Shown here: in pieces, positions 20,173 to 28,580 of the stretch
Layout: each line of letters begins with the position of its first letter
How positions within the stretch are numbered: position 1 is the first letter of the stretch
NCBI RefSeq assembly: GCF_026262505.1
Contig: NC_067206.1
Location: 20,729,319-20,793,318, forward strand
DNA: 64,000 nucleotides
Direction of reading: 5' to 3'
DNA from: Trichomonas vaginalis G3
Taxonomy: Eukaryota > Parabasalia > Trichomonadida > Trichomonadidae
Translations under genes and position numbers: made by a program
Notes under the pieces: generated by a model
What the model was told of the DNA's origin: nothing
Database searches by the model: none
Seen by the model: the letters and a program-made list of their open reading frames with translations, nothing else

Positions 20173-20570
20173 AGTTTAACCTTCAATTGACTGATGGTAA
20201 ACAAATTCCATGCATCTCTGTCGCCATTTCTGTTAATATTTTTGCTGTCATTCATATCATCCACTTCCCCATCCGTTAGCTTTTGAGGATATGCGTTAGA
20301 ATAGCTGTTCTTAAATGAAGGCTTTTCACCTTTGAGAGCATAAACTCTATAACTTTCTGCATACTTTATGTTTGAACCTCCTGAGCCATCATTGACATAA
20401 ATTTTTATAGGCTTCCACCCTTTGTTCATGTTCCTGCTTCTTCCCTTAGCTCTTTTGTTCAGTAGTTCTACATCTTTATACACAGCTCCTGTCTCAGTGA
20501 ATTCAACAATATTTTCATTCGTTAGCTTTACATTCAAACCCTTGTCGAGTATATTGTTCATTTCATACAT
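20169..20570 (-). CDS. 133-aa protein, unrecognised
   Basis: Encodes MYEMNNILDKGLNVKLTNEN and onward: a mixed, polar protein with a basic middle (KRAKGRSRNMNKGWKPIK) and a Gly/Ser turn, ending LFTISQLKVKL. The start at 20570 (or the Met at 20561) is preferred over a longer frame because the divergent plus-strand gene starts at 20596. The 3' end overlaps the packaging ATPase stop by a few bases. No function is proposed. Confidence 0.6.
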   Translation of the reverse strand: MYEMNNILDKGLNVKLTNENIVEFTETGAVYKDVELLNKRAKGRSRNMNKGWKPIKIYVNDGSGGSNIKYAESYRVYALKGEKPSFKNSYSNAYPQKLTDGEVDDMNDSKNINRNGDRDAWNLFTISQLKVKL

Positions 20571-20595
20571 ATAAAAGGTTTTTATTCTATATGAA
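20571..20595. promoter_or_regulatory. 25-bp divergent intergenic spacer
   Basis: Lies between divergent starts at 20570 and 20596 and contains TTTTTATTCTATATG, similar to TTTTATTCTCATTAAAAT in the spacer at 22202-22218. Confidence 0.5.
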
Positions 20596-21210
20596 ATGAG
20601 AAGCAAATCCATCTTAGCTGGTGCCGTTAATGTTCCAATTGAACCAACATCAAATGTTGACTCACGAACGACAAACAATATTGTCATAAAGAACTATAGT
20701 TCAGAGTGTTTGAAAGAACCAGAACCAGAGCTGAAATCCGTGAATTTAAACTCAGCTTCAAACGCTAACGCTACATCAGATGTTAAGTTAGAGTATCCAC
20801 CACTGGACCAAATTCTTTCAAGAGAAGCCAACGACAACCCTTACACAAATGTTCAAACAAATCCTTCAGATAACGTAGACCATTACCTTCTTCAGTTATA
20901 CCAAACAATTTTACTCAAAGACGATAAGAAGCTTTTGACAAATCTTATAAGCAAGAACCAAATAATTCTAACAAAGGAGGACCTTGAAAATGTTATATCA
21001 CGAATAACAGGGAAACAATGTGTCATTGACTATCTCGACCCTGAAATCGAATGCTGTGGTCAAACTCCACTATTCATGAAAATAGGTAACATCCGCATCA
21101 TTGAAACACCAGGAACTACAGGAGTTGAGTTTAAGTATAAATATTCGAACGAGTATACAAAACTTTCAACAGAATATAAGCTTTGTTTGAAATATGTTTT
21201 AGTAAATTAA
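20596..21210 (+). CDS. 204-aa protein, unrecognised
   Basis: The N-terminal third is low-complexity, rich in Asn, Ser, Thr and Pro and likely disordered. From about residue 95 on, a helical then beta-type domain follows (HYLLQLYQTILLKDDKKLL; IRIIETPGTTGVEFKYKY). Two cysteines lie in IECCGQTP. No family is recognised. It is divergent from the 133-aa gene with a 25-bp spacer and convergent with the 89-aa gene, sharing stop-codon bases. A structural or accessory virion role is possible only by context. Confidence 0.7.
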   Translation: MRSKSILAGAVNVPIEPTSNVDSRTTNNIVIKNYSSECLKEPEPELKSVNLNSASNANATSDVKLEYPPLDQILSREANDNPYTNVQTNPSDNVDHYLLQLYQTILLKDDKKLLTNLISKNQIILTKEDLENVISRITGKQCVIDYLDPEIECCGQTPLFMKIGNIRIIETPGTTGVEFKYKYSNEYTKLSTEYKLCLKYVLVN

Positions 21211-21476
21211 AGCAACTTATAGTATCTATCCAAAACTTCTTCAACACTATTGAACTCATCTTCATAATGCAAACCTAATCTTATTGACTTGGTGCAGTTT
21301 TCACTAACACAATATAGCGCTTTGCGCTCGGCGCCTTTGACGCCTTTTTCTGTTCTCTTGACTGACATAACTAACTCATTTGTTTCATCAAACAGCAACA
21401 ACCAAAGTTCATGACCTAATACATAACATTCATACTTTATATTTTTAGCTCTGAGTTCTCTTGTAAGCTGTTGCAT
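21207..21476 (-). CDS. 89-aa protein, unrecognised
   Basis: MQQLTRELRAKNIKYECYVL and onward: a compact alpha/beta-looking protein with ELWLLLFDETNELVMSVK and RKALYCVSENCTKSI, ending EEVLDRYYKLL. Its start overlaps the end of the upstream 254-aa gene by about 40 bp in another frame, and its stop touches the convergent 204-aa gene. The overlaps on both sides fit the dense packing of the element. Confidence 0.65.
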   Translation of the reverse strand: MQQLTRELRAKNIKYECYVLGHELWLLLFDETNELVMSVKRTEKGVKGAERKALYCVSENCTKSIRLGLHYEDEFNSVEEVLDRYYKLL

Positions 21477-22201
21477 TTAATATTTTCTAAAAAGTCAACT
21501 TCAACAGTCATTCGCACTGGTGCCTTCAGTTCTACAGGCTCTCCTTGAAAGTCAACAAGTCTGAATTGCATGTCTTTCAAATTATGAGGACTAATGCGAA
21601 CCCATTTACCTAAATGAGTTGCTATGACAGGAACGTTTGGAATGAACATTGAATTGACTGCATAACAGAAGGATTTATATTCTACTGAACCTTTACTATT
21701 AACTCCTGAAATACCTGTGACATTAGCTATTTTTGACTCAACGTACAAACAATTACCATAACATACGTATGGAACAGATTTCATCTCAATCGTTTTGTCA
21801 ACACTTTTCAAAGGAAATGTCATATGGTATGCTCCCAGAAGAAGTTGTACTCTATGACTCATTCCTGGTATCTTGAACTCTTTCTTGCTACTGAACTTCA
21901 ATGTTCCCTCAGAAGAGAGTTCGACATCTATGTTGTCAATAGTTTCTTCATTTATGAGAGTATCTATGACTCCAGCAATTTTATCTATTCTATACTCTGC
22001 TCTGTTAGGAAATGTTATAAAACTTCTTTTGTCATCTATTTCAATCTCTATGAAATCTGTTTCATCTGTTATGACAAAAGTTGCGATAGTATTGAAGTCA
22101 ACAACTCTGAAAGCAAGCGCTTCATTCTGAAGACCTAAGTTTGTTTGTAGCTTTACTGTCCCGTATTCGTTTGGGTCTGTACTTTGCAAATAGAACAACA
22201 T
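21437..22201 (-). CDS. 254-aa beta-rich protein, candidate minor capsid protein
   Basis: Begins MLFYLQSTDPNEYGTVKLQT. It is rich in alternating hydrophobic/polar stretches (TDFIEIEIDDKRSFITFP; VPYVCYGNCLYVESKIA) and ends with WVRISPHNLKDMQFRLVDF plus GEPVELKAPVRMTVEVDFL. The closing layout, an N/F-xx-RLVD block followed by a D-x-L/I strand, resembles the ends of the proteins at 18392 and 34224. Polintons normally encode a jelly-roll minor capsid (penton) protein and this is the best-sized candidate, but I cannot prove it. It is divergent from the collagen-fibre gene with a 17-bp spacer. Confidence 0.6.
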   Translation of the reverse strand: MLFYLQSTDPNEYGTVKLQTNLGLQNEALAFRVVDFNTIATFVITDETDFIEIEIDDKRSFITFPNRAEYRIDKIAGVIDTLINEETIDNIDVELSSEGTLKFSSKKEFKIPGMSHRVQLLLGAYHMTFPLKSVDKTIEMKSVPYVCYGNCLYVESKIANVTGISGVNSKGSVEYKSFCYAVNSMFIPNVPVIATHLGKWVRISPHNLKDMQFRLVDFQGEPVELKAPVRMTVEVDFLENIKCNSLQENSELKI

Positions 22202-22218
22202 TTTATTCTCATTAAAAT
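22202..22218. promoter_or_regulatory. 17-bp divergent intergenic spacer
   Basis: TTTATTCTCATTAAAAT separates the starts at 22201 and 22219. It is too short for two separate promoters of usual size. Confidence 0.55.
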
Positions 22219-24567
22219 ATGACTATTGCTGCATATGCGTATGAAACAAATGAAGCAAGAAGAGCACATGAACTAGTAAACGAAAACTCAACTTTAACCA
22301 TTGAAGGCAATGATTTAGTCATTGACGATGGAAAAACTAAAAAAGTCATTGATTTCGATACTTTTAACACTTATGACCCATTCATTACAACAAGCAAGGT
22401 TCCCATCATAAATGATGGAACGGTGCAATATATAAATTCTACAGTAGATGCCTCATTAGTGAAAGTATTAAATGTTCTCATTGAATTGTTAAAGAGCTTT
22501 CGATTTGACGACAACATTAAATGCCTAAAGAATTTAGTCATGAATGAGAAACAAATTCTCGGCGTTGCTGGTAGCAGTAATGATGTACACCTTATGACAT
22601 TAGAATATTATAACGAACATAAAGATGAACTGAAAGGAGAGAAGGGTGACACCGGACCTCAAGGACCACAAGGAATACAAGGAATACAAGGAATACAAGG
22701 AATACAAGGACCTCAAGGCGAAAACGGTTTGGATGGAAAGGATGGAAAGGATGGAAAAACTGCTAAATCATGGATATGGGACCTTATAAATACTGGTTTA
22801 ACAGCTGCTTCATATGGAGTTCTTCAATACCAAATCGGAAAGATATGGGCGGTACTTGGTGAAGAAGTTTTAAATGACGTTAAAAATGCTTTGAACTTCA
22901 TTTCAAATGGTTCGGATACTATTAAAACTTTATCTGGTTGGATGCAAGAAACAAGGAGTCAAATAGATACTGTAAGACGTATAGCAAACAATGCACGTAC
23001 GGGATTGGATACTTTACGACAAGCACAAAATACACTAAAGGAAGCAAATGATATTCTTGGCTCAGTATCAGACATGCATGAAGATTGGCTTAAAGGTATT
23101 GACAAATCTTTAAAAAATCACAGTCAGTCTATTGCTGACTACAAGAAAAGTATAGATTTTTTACATAGTGCTATGGACGTACATGATGGAAGCATAAGGA
23201 ACTTACTTAATGCTAACAATAACTTACCAGGAACTATTAAAGCATTTATAAAGTCCTTTGTAAAACCCGGTGCTCTAACATTTAGGTCTTTGAGAGCAAG
23301 AGCATTGAAGTCAAGAGATGCAGAAACTCCAACAGAACCTACAGAAGGAACTGAAACAACAGAAACTCCAAAAGAACCACCAAAACCAACAGCTAATGAA
23401 ATATTGTTCGAATATTTTCCAAGGTACTCTGTTCTCATTGCATACATTCAAGAAATACTTAAGAAAGCAGACTTGACTTTAGGAGATGATGAAAGTTCTG
23501 TATATCTTTCGTTCCAGTTTCAAATAGCAGAACTTTTGAGACAGATATGCTTAATGTATGACAACATCTCTGATTTCACAAGATATGATGACGACCATGA
23601 CCCCGAACATGGTGAAGAAGAAGTTTTACAAACATCCATTAAGACAGGAAAGGTTTTAACTCAAAGTCTCATTATTGACACCAAAGATGGCGAAGTGGAC
23701 GTTCTTCAAGAGCTGAAGAAAAATACTTCTTCGGGAGGTGGTGGTAGGCATGAACTTGAAATAAATGAGATAGAAGAGAAATTAGCCGAAAAAGCAGATA
23801 AAGAACATAAACACAATATCTCCGATATAAATGAACTTCAAGCTACATTAAATAGTAAAGCGGACAAAAATGAACTTGACGCAATGAACAAAGTTTTGAA
23901 ATCTCATAAACACAACATCTCCGATATAAATGAACTTCAAGCTACATTAAATAGTAAAGCGGACAAGAACCATGTTCATTATATAACTTCAGACGAACAG
24001 ATTATAACGGACTACCATGGATATTTAACACGAAGTGATGAAGCGAAGACAAAAAATGTTAATGAAAGAAGATATAAATACATTCGTGCTAAAGGTTATG
24101 ACATAAGCTGTACTGTACAGTATGATGTAGCTAAAGCACCAGAAGCATTTGGTTATACCGGTGAAATTTATGCCTCTACTTTCAATGTTAACGGTGTATT
24201 AGTTGAACCAAGATTTATGTTAAGAGTTAAGGCAAAAATAACGTTTGAAGATGCTATTAAAAGTAAAGCTGACAAAGTTGAACTCGAAGCAACGAACAAA
24301 GTTTTGAAATCTCATAAACACAACATCTCCGATATAAATGAACTTCAAGCTACATTAGACAGTAAAGCTGACAAGAACCATACACATAAATCCTTCACTA
24401 CTGTTAGAGCAGACGACATAATATTGAACTTTGACCTTGGTTCAAGTGCACCATTAGAAAATCCAAGTACAAGCGTAAAAGATACTCTTAACAGTTTAGA
24501 TAAGAGTTGCAGGAACATTGAAAGTCATGCCAGAAACTTTGAAGCATATGAACTACCGCAATGTTAG
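22219..24567 (+). CDS. 782-aa collagen-like fibre protein
   Basis: Residues ~1-135 are a globular head; ~138-180 are Gly-x-y collagen-like repeats (GEKGDTGPQGPQGIQG, DGKDGKDGK). A hydrophobic segment (WDLINTGLTAASYGVLQYQI) and long predicted coiled coils follow. Three copies of HKHNISDINELQATL then SKADK occur near residues 530, 563 and 695, a repeat style common in phage tail fibres. This would be a trimeric surface fibre used for attachment. The next gene encodes a tail-collar-like domain on the same strand. Collagen-like plus tail-fibre repeats in a Polinton is unusual and may reflect capture from a phage or a large virus. Confidence 0.85.
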   Translation: MTIAAYAYETNEARRAHELVNENSTLTIEGNDLVIDDGKTKKVIDFDTFNTYDPFITTSKVPIINDGTVQYINSTVDASLVKVLNVLIELLKSFRFDDNIKCLKNLVMNEKQILGVAGSSNDVHLMTLEYYNEHKDELKGEKGDTGPQGPQGIQGIQGIQGIQGPQGENGLDGKDGKDGKTAKSWIWDLINTGLTAASYGVLQYQIGKIWAVLGEEVLNDVKNALNFISNGSDTIKTLSGWMQETRSQIDTVRRIANNARTGLDTLRQAQNTLKEANDILGSVSDMHEDWLKGIDKSLKNHSQSIADYKKSIDFLHSAMDVHDGSIRNLLNANNNLPGTIKAFIKSFVKPGALTFRSLRARALKSRDAETPTEPTEGTETTETPKEPPKPTANEILFEYFPRYSVLIAYIQEILKKADLTLGDDESSVYLSFQFQIAELLRQICLMYDNISDFTRYDDDHDPEHGEEEVLQTSIKTGKVLTQSLIIDTKDGEVDVLQELKKNTSSGGGGRHELEINEIEEKLAEKADKEHKHNISDINELQATLNSKADKNELDAMNKVLKSHKHNISDINELQATLNSKADKNHVHYITSDEQIITDYHGYLTRSDEAKTKNVNERRYKYIRAKGYDISCTVQYDVAKAPEAFGYTGEIYASTFNVNGVLVEPRFMLRVKAKITFEDAIKSKADKVELEATNKVLKSHKHNISDINELQATLDSKADKNHTHKSFTTVRADDIILNFDLGSSAPLENPSTSVKDTLNSLDKSCRNIESHARNFEAYELPQC

Positions 24568-24631
24568 ATAAGAAAGCAGACAAAACTTATGTAGATGAAG
24601 AACTACAAAGAAATTTTCGAAACCAGATACA

Positions 24632-25303
24632 ATGACATTTACAACAGAAATTATAAATGGTGAACCAGCAACTCCATTTGAATTTGTTAGAGGTCTTCAA
24701 CCAGATACTTTTGAATTTTTCTTGGATAATTCTATTGAACTAACATTACATTATAAAAGTGGAACAAATGCAACATTTCATCCGGGAGATACATTCCAAA
24801 TGGTATTTAATGACATAAGTTCTTTAGAATATGTTTATAGAGTTATGAGCATATATGATTTAATATATCCTATAGGAGCTGTTTATACGTCTATGAATCC
24901 AATAAATCCAAACACTTTATTTGGTGGTAGATGGTATGAAATAGTTGACAGTTTTCCATTCTACACTAATACTCAGTCAATGAAGATGGGAGGTTCAAAG
25001 AAAATAGGTATTGAAAACCTTCCTTCACATATGCATAGGTTCAGTGGAAGAACATCTGTGGAAGGAAACCATTCACATTCAATAACAAAAAGAGGTTATA
25101 CAAATCTTGCAGCGGGTTCGGATAGACAGGGAATGCATAGATATGATATCACAACTGACCCCAAAGATGTTAGCACAGGTATTTTCTGTGGAACTGCAGG
25201 AAATCATACACATGTTGTAGCTGGTATTACAGACCCAGCAGGTAATGGAAAAGATTATATGCCTCCTTATATAACAATGCACGCTTGGATACGAGTTGGT
25301 TAA
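24632..25303 (+). CDS. 223-aa phage tail-collar-like receptor-binding protein
   Basis: Contains LIYPIGAVYTSMNPINP and LFGGRWYEI, then NLPSHMHRFSG, GNHSHSITKRG and GNHTHVV, and finally DYMPPYITMHAWIRVG. The order PIGAVY, GG.W, LP.H.H, repeated GNH.H and PPY closely follows phage tail-collar / short tail-fibre tip proteins, where the paired histidines bind metal in a trimeric tip. It follows the collagen-like fibre gene by 64 bp and may have been a tip for it. The N-terminal ~75 residues are beta-like. Phage ancestry is inferred; the homology can be tested by HMM search. Confidence 0.85.
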   Translation: MTFTTEIINGEPATPFEFVRGLQPDTFEFFLDNSIELTLHYKSGTNATFHPGDTFQMVFNDISSLEYVYRVMSIYDLIYPIGAVYTSMNPINPNTLFGGRWYEIVDSFPFYTNTQSMKMGGSKKIGIENLPSHMHRFSGRTSVEGNHSHSITKRGYTNLAAGSDRQGMHRYDITTDPKDVSTGIFCGTAGNHTHVVAGITDPAGNGKDYMPPYITMHAWIRVG

Positions 25304-25322
25304 AATCTTTAACTTTACATAA

Positions 25323-26408
25323 ATGAGCTTGAAAGAAGTATTCGAACAACATCCATGGAGGTCATTTAAGAAATTCAATGAAGCTGCAAAGAGTTGGGGA
25401 TTTACTAACAGAGCTGAAGTGAAAAGGTTCTTTGACAAAAATGTTGTACATCAAACAAAAATAAACCCTTACGACTACTTTTTACCAATTTACTCCAACA
25501 CTCCTGACGCATACCAATTTGACACTCTCATTCAAAGCAGAAAAGGAGGACATAAACCATTCCTCATCTTCATAAATGTTAACACTCGTAAAGCATATGC
25601 ATATCCAATGAAAAATAAAGGAACTCGTGAAGTGTTAAGAGTTTTACAAAAGTTTGTAGCAGAACATAACCCAAGTACTTTAACATCAGACCAAGACAGT
25701 GCATACCTCAGCAATGAAATCACAGAATTTCTCATTAAGCATAACATAACTCACTACACTACTGAAGACCATAACCATAACATACTCGGCATCATAAACC
25801 GCTTCATAAGAACGCTCAGAGATTTAAATCAAGAGCGAGACTTTACCGAAGAAACAATGAAACATTTTCTCGAAGTATATAATTCCTCAACACATTCTAC
25901 AACAGGACATACACCAAATTCAATGACACAACAACAAGAAGAAAAGTATATACAAAAGAAACGAAGCCAAACACAAAATATCAGAAATTCAACACAATTT
26001 ACCCTCATTCCTGGTACAAAAGTTCGTGTAGTTCTTGACGACAAACCGTTGACAAAGAAACGTTTAAGGTTAAGTAGAAACTATTATATCGTAGACTCTA
26101 CACAAGGTAATGGATATCTTATAAAAGCTGCTGACGACTCCATAGCATTTTACCCTCGACATAAGTTAGTTGAAAGTAGTAATGGCAAACTTGCTGAAAC
26201 CATTGACGAAGCAAAGCGAGGAGTGGTTATTGAAATACTTGGCTACAACATAAACGATGACACTTATAAAGTAAGATATGAAGGAGGTGTTGAAGATGTT
26301 ATACCATCTAAGAACTTGAGAGAGTCAAAGCCAACACATCTGGGACCATTAGAGCGGGAGTACTGGAAAGACAAAAATATGCCAGAAAGAATAAGAAAAT
26401 TCTTCTAA
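25323..26408 (+). CDS. Maverick rve integrase with C-terminal chromo-like domain
   Basis: The open frame of 361 residues starts 20 bp after the collar-protein gene. The rve core shows DAYQFDTLIQS, FLIFINVNTRKAYAYPM, LTSDQDSAYLS and ILGIINRFIRTLRDLN, matching Polinton c-integrases, which insert the element into host DNA. After a basic linker (KRLRLSRNYYIV) comes a small beta domain (RGVVIEILGYN, DDTYKVRYEGG, VEDVIPSKNLRE) of chromo/SH3 type, as in Polinton and chromovirus integrases. It ends with a charged tail. As part of a Polinton fossil its activity is not assessed here. Confidence 0.88.
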   Translation: MSLKEVFEQHPWRSFKKFNEAAKSWGFTNRAEVKRFFDKNVVHQTKINPYDYFLPIYSNTPDAYQFDTLIQSRKGGHKPFLIFINVNTRKAYAYPMKNKGTREVLRVLQKFVAEHNPSTLTSDQDSAYLSNEITEFLIKHNITHYTTEDHNHNILGIINRFIRTLRDLNQERDFTEETMKHFLEVYNSSTHSTTGHTPNSMTQQQEEKYIQKKRSQTQNIRNSTQFTLIPGTKVRVVLDDKPLTKKRLRLSRNYYIVDSTQGNGYLIKAADDSIAFYPRHKLVESSNGKLAETIDEAKRGVVIEILGYNINDDTYKVRYEGGVEDVIPSKNLRESKPTHLGPLEREYWKDKNMPERIRKFF

Positions 26409-26486
26409 ACTTTTTCATTAGATGTAAATCAGACATGAATGAGAACAGTCATGATATCATTAATGGTACCATTTATTTACACCAAA

Positions 26487-26548
26487 AAATAATGTTTATG
26501 TTAGAATGTTAGATCTAACACGTTTTCTAACCACTTTTCTAACATGGT
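26487..26548 (-). other. 60-bp TTAGATCTAA element, copy 3
   Basis: CAAAAAATAATGTTTATGTT, then TTAGATCTAA, then GTTTTCTAACCACTTTTC. Inverted relative to copy 4 at 27592; the pair brackets the 312-aa gene. Confidence 0.88.
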
Positions 26549-26593
26549 CTAAAACTCTCGAAAATCATGAATTTTTGACATTTCCTTATGAAA

Positions 26594-26647
26594 GAAAAAT
26601 AACGCTAATTTTTTTCTAAGAAAAATTTTTATCTTGTATGTAAAGAT
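26594..26647 (+). promoter_or_regulatory. shared upstream A/T motif
   Basis: GAAAAATAACGCTAATTTTT, then AAAAATTTTTATCTTGTATG just before the ATG at 26648. Same two-part form as before 28581, 29459 and 30254. Confidence 0.5.
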
Positions 26648-27586
26648 ATGATTTCAACAATCGGCACAACAACAATTCAAACTACAGCACCAAACTCGTT
26701 AGTCATGAATCCAACATCTATGTTAGTAGAGATGAAAAGCTTCATTCCTTCTTCATATACTTTCGAAACAAAAATCCAGAAGATAAAGCAAGAACTTTTA
26801 ACAAGTAATTTAGACTGTAGTGCGAAAGATGAAACAAATGAACAGTATCTTTATGAAATGCAGGACATTATTGACCATTTACCCAAATTGCCTGAAATCC
26901 AACAACAAAAACTAACTATTCCTGAATTCGACGAAATTGAAGTCAAAACAACTGACTCAGTAGAAATAAAGAAGTTCATACGTAAAGTAAATTATGAATT
27001 CCTTGGTTTTCATTGCAACCATAAAGTTATGGACAAAGATTGCGACATGGTTTATAAGAATGTTTCTGACATATATAAATCTGAAGAATTTAAGACCTAC
27101 GATAACTTTGTTTCATTAGTTGCTGAATGTGTTTGGGAAATAAGAGATAAAGATAGAAGAGGCAAAGTATGGAACGAACAACTAAGACCCGCTATGTTTG
27201 AGATGAAGAGAGCAATTGACGCCTTAGTTGTTTTAGCAGGTCAAATTTCAATGTATAACGCAAAAATGAACCCGCAATGTTCAAAATGTAAGGCAGCGAT
27301 GAGGAAATATAACTACTCCGTCAAAGAGATAGAAAGAATGAGAAACGACTATGCAGATTTAAAGAAAGAAGTAGAAAAGCCAGCAGAAGATAAAATGGAC
27401 ATGTTAGCATTTCTGAACAAAAATTATCCAACTGCTGACGATTTCCTTCTATCTGACGTCAAGAAGAAATATAAAGAAACCTTCGGCATTGTTAAAACAT
27501 TCGATGTACTAAAAGAAGAAATAGAAGCTACAAAACTGTTTAAAGTCATGAACCATCGCAACATATACCATGTAAAACGCTTGTAA
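26648..27586 (+). CDS. 312-aa protein, unrecognised
   Basis: The N-terminal ~100 residues are polar with coiled-coil tendency. The middle has cysteines in FHCNHKVMDKDC and NPQCSKCKAAMRKYN, possibly metal-binding. The C-terminal ~60 residues (NKNYPTADDFLLSDVKKKYK, ending NHRNIYHVKRL) look like a winged-helix-type module. No family is recognised. It is flanked by an inverted pair of 60-bp elements (26487 and 27592), as if carried as a cassette, and is preceded by the A/T motif shared with its downstream neighbours. Confidence 0.7.
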   Translation: MISTIGTTTIQTTAPNSLVMNPTSMLVEMKSFIPSSYTFETKIQKIKQELLTSNLDCSAKDETNEQYLYEMQDIIDHLPKLPEIQQQKLTIPEFDEIEVKTTDSVEIKKFIRKVNYEFLGFHCNHKVMDKDCDMVYKNVSDIYKSEEFKTYDNFVSLVAECVWEIRDKDRRGKVWNEQLRPAMFEMKRAIDALVVLAGQISMYNAKMNPQCSKCKAAMRKYNYSVKEIERMRNDYADLKKEVEKPAEDKMDMLAFLNKNYPTADDFLLSDVKKKYKETFGIVKTFDVLKEEIEATKLFKVMNHRNIYHVKRL

Positions 27587-27591
27587 ATAGT

Positions 27592-27655
27592 TATGTTAGA
27601 AAAGAGGTTAGAAAACGTGTTAGATCTAACATGCTAACATAAACATTATTTTTGC
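27592..27655 (+). other. 60-bp TTAGATCTAA element, copy 4
   Basis: ATGTTAGAAAAGAGGTTAGA, AAACGTGTTAGATCTAAC, then ATAAACATTATTTTTGC. It begins 5 bp after the stop of the 312-aa gene. Confidence 0.88.
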
Positions 27656-28580
27656 TGAATTCAGCACAAAATTCTGAGTAAAATGACATATGGCACGTGT
27701 CAAACCGTTGAGTTTTCACAAATTTTAAAAATTGCTGCGGAAAGTTCGTCAAAAAAGTGAAGGTTCCCGACGGTTTCAAACCGCCATACTTTACATGAAG
27801 ATAGTTTACAATGTCAACTAAATATCATGTACGATAGAAACGGTTATGTAAAGTTTACATTTTGTAAAGTTTTGTCCTGATTCAAGACAAGTCTTGTATT
27901 TTTTCAGAACAAGTCTTGTATTTTTTCAGAACAAGTCTTGTATTTTTTCAAGACAAATCTTGTCCTGATTCAGAACAAGTCTTGCACTTTTTAGTCAGTT
28001 TTTCTTGTAAAGTTCTCAAATTTGAGAACAATTGTCCTGATTCAAGACAAGTCTTGTATTTTTCAGAACAAGTCTTGTATTTTTTCAGAACAAGTCTTGT
28101 ATTTTTTCAGACAAATCTTGTCCTGATTCAGAACAAGTCTTGTATTTTTTCAGAACAAGTCTTGTATTTTTTCAAGACAAATCTTGTCCTGATTCAGAAC
28201 AAGTCTTGCACTTTTTCAGGAAATCCTATCGTCTAACTTTACAAATGTCACTTTTTCAACATGATTGCATTTTGGTCGGGAAACAACTTTCTCTCAATTT
28301 TGTCACTTTTTTCTATCGTCGTGTTTTGTCACTTTTCCCTCAGGGTGTGTGTCAGAAAATATCCAAAATCTTTATAGCCTCGTATCTCCTTCAATTCTTG
28401 ACGGCTTGACATGTATGACACACCATTCAATTCAGAATTATGTGCTGAATCTTATGACCTTCATTTGTTCGTGACTTCTTTTCACATATGTAACCCTGAA
28501 TTTTTAACATTTCTTTAACACAGAAAAATAAAGTTAGTTTTATTTTTATTTATTTTTTTATTTTGTATGTAAGGACAGAT
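27656..28580. other. noncoding region with palindrome-rich repeats
   Basis: Largest intergenic gap inside element B. From about 27873 to 28222 it is built of CAAGACAAGTCTTG, CAAGACAAATCTTG and CAGAACAAGTCTTG units joined by TATTTTTT. The whole block is present twice (second copy from about 28031), separated by CTCAAATTTGAG. Around it are GTAAAGTTTACATTTTGTAA and several TGTCACTTTT words. No gene is supported; the frames across the repeat are repeat-derived. The last ~55 bp form the shared A/T motif before the KilA-N gene (GAAAAATAAAGTTAGTTTTA). Confidence 0.8.

Noticed and set aside
27916-28409. Frames of 89-106 codons across the palindrome array
   Set aside because: Sequence is a translation of the tandem palindromes (repeated EQVLYFF-type words).
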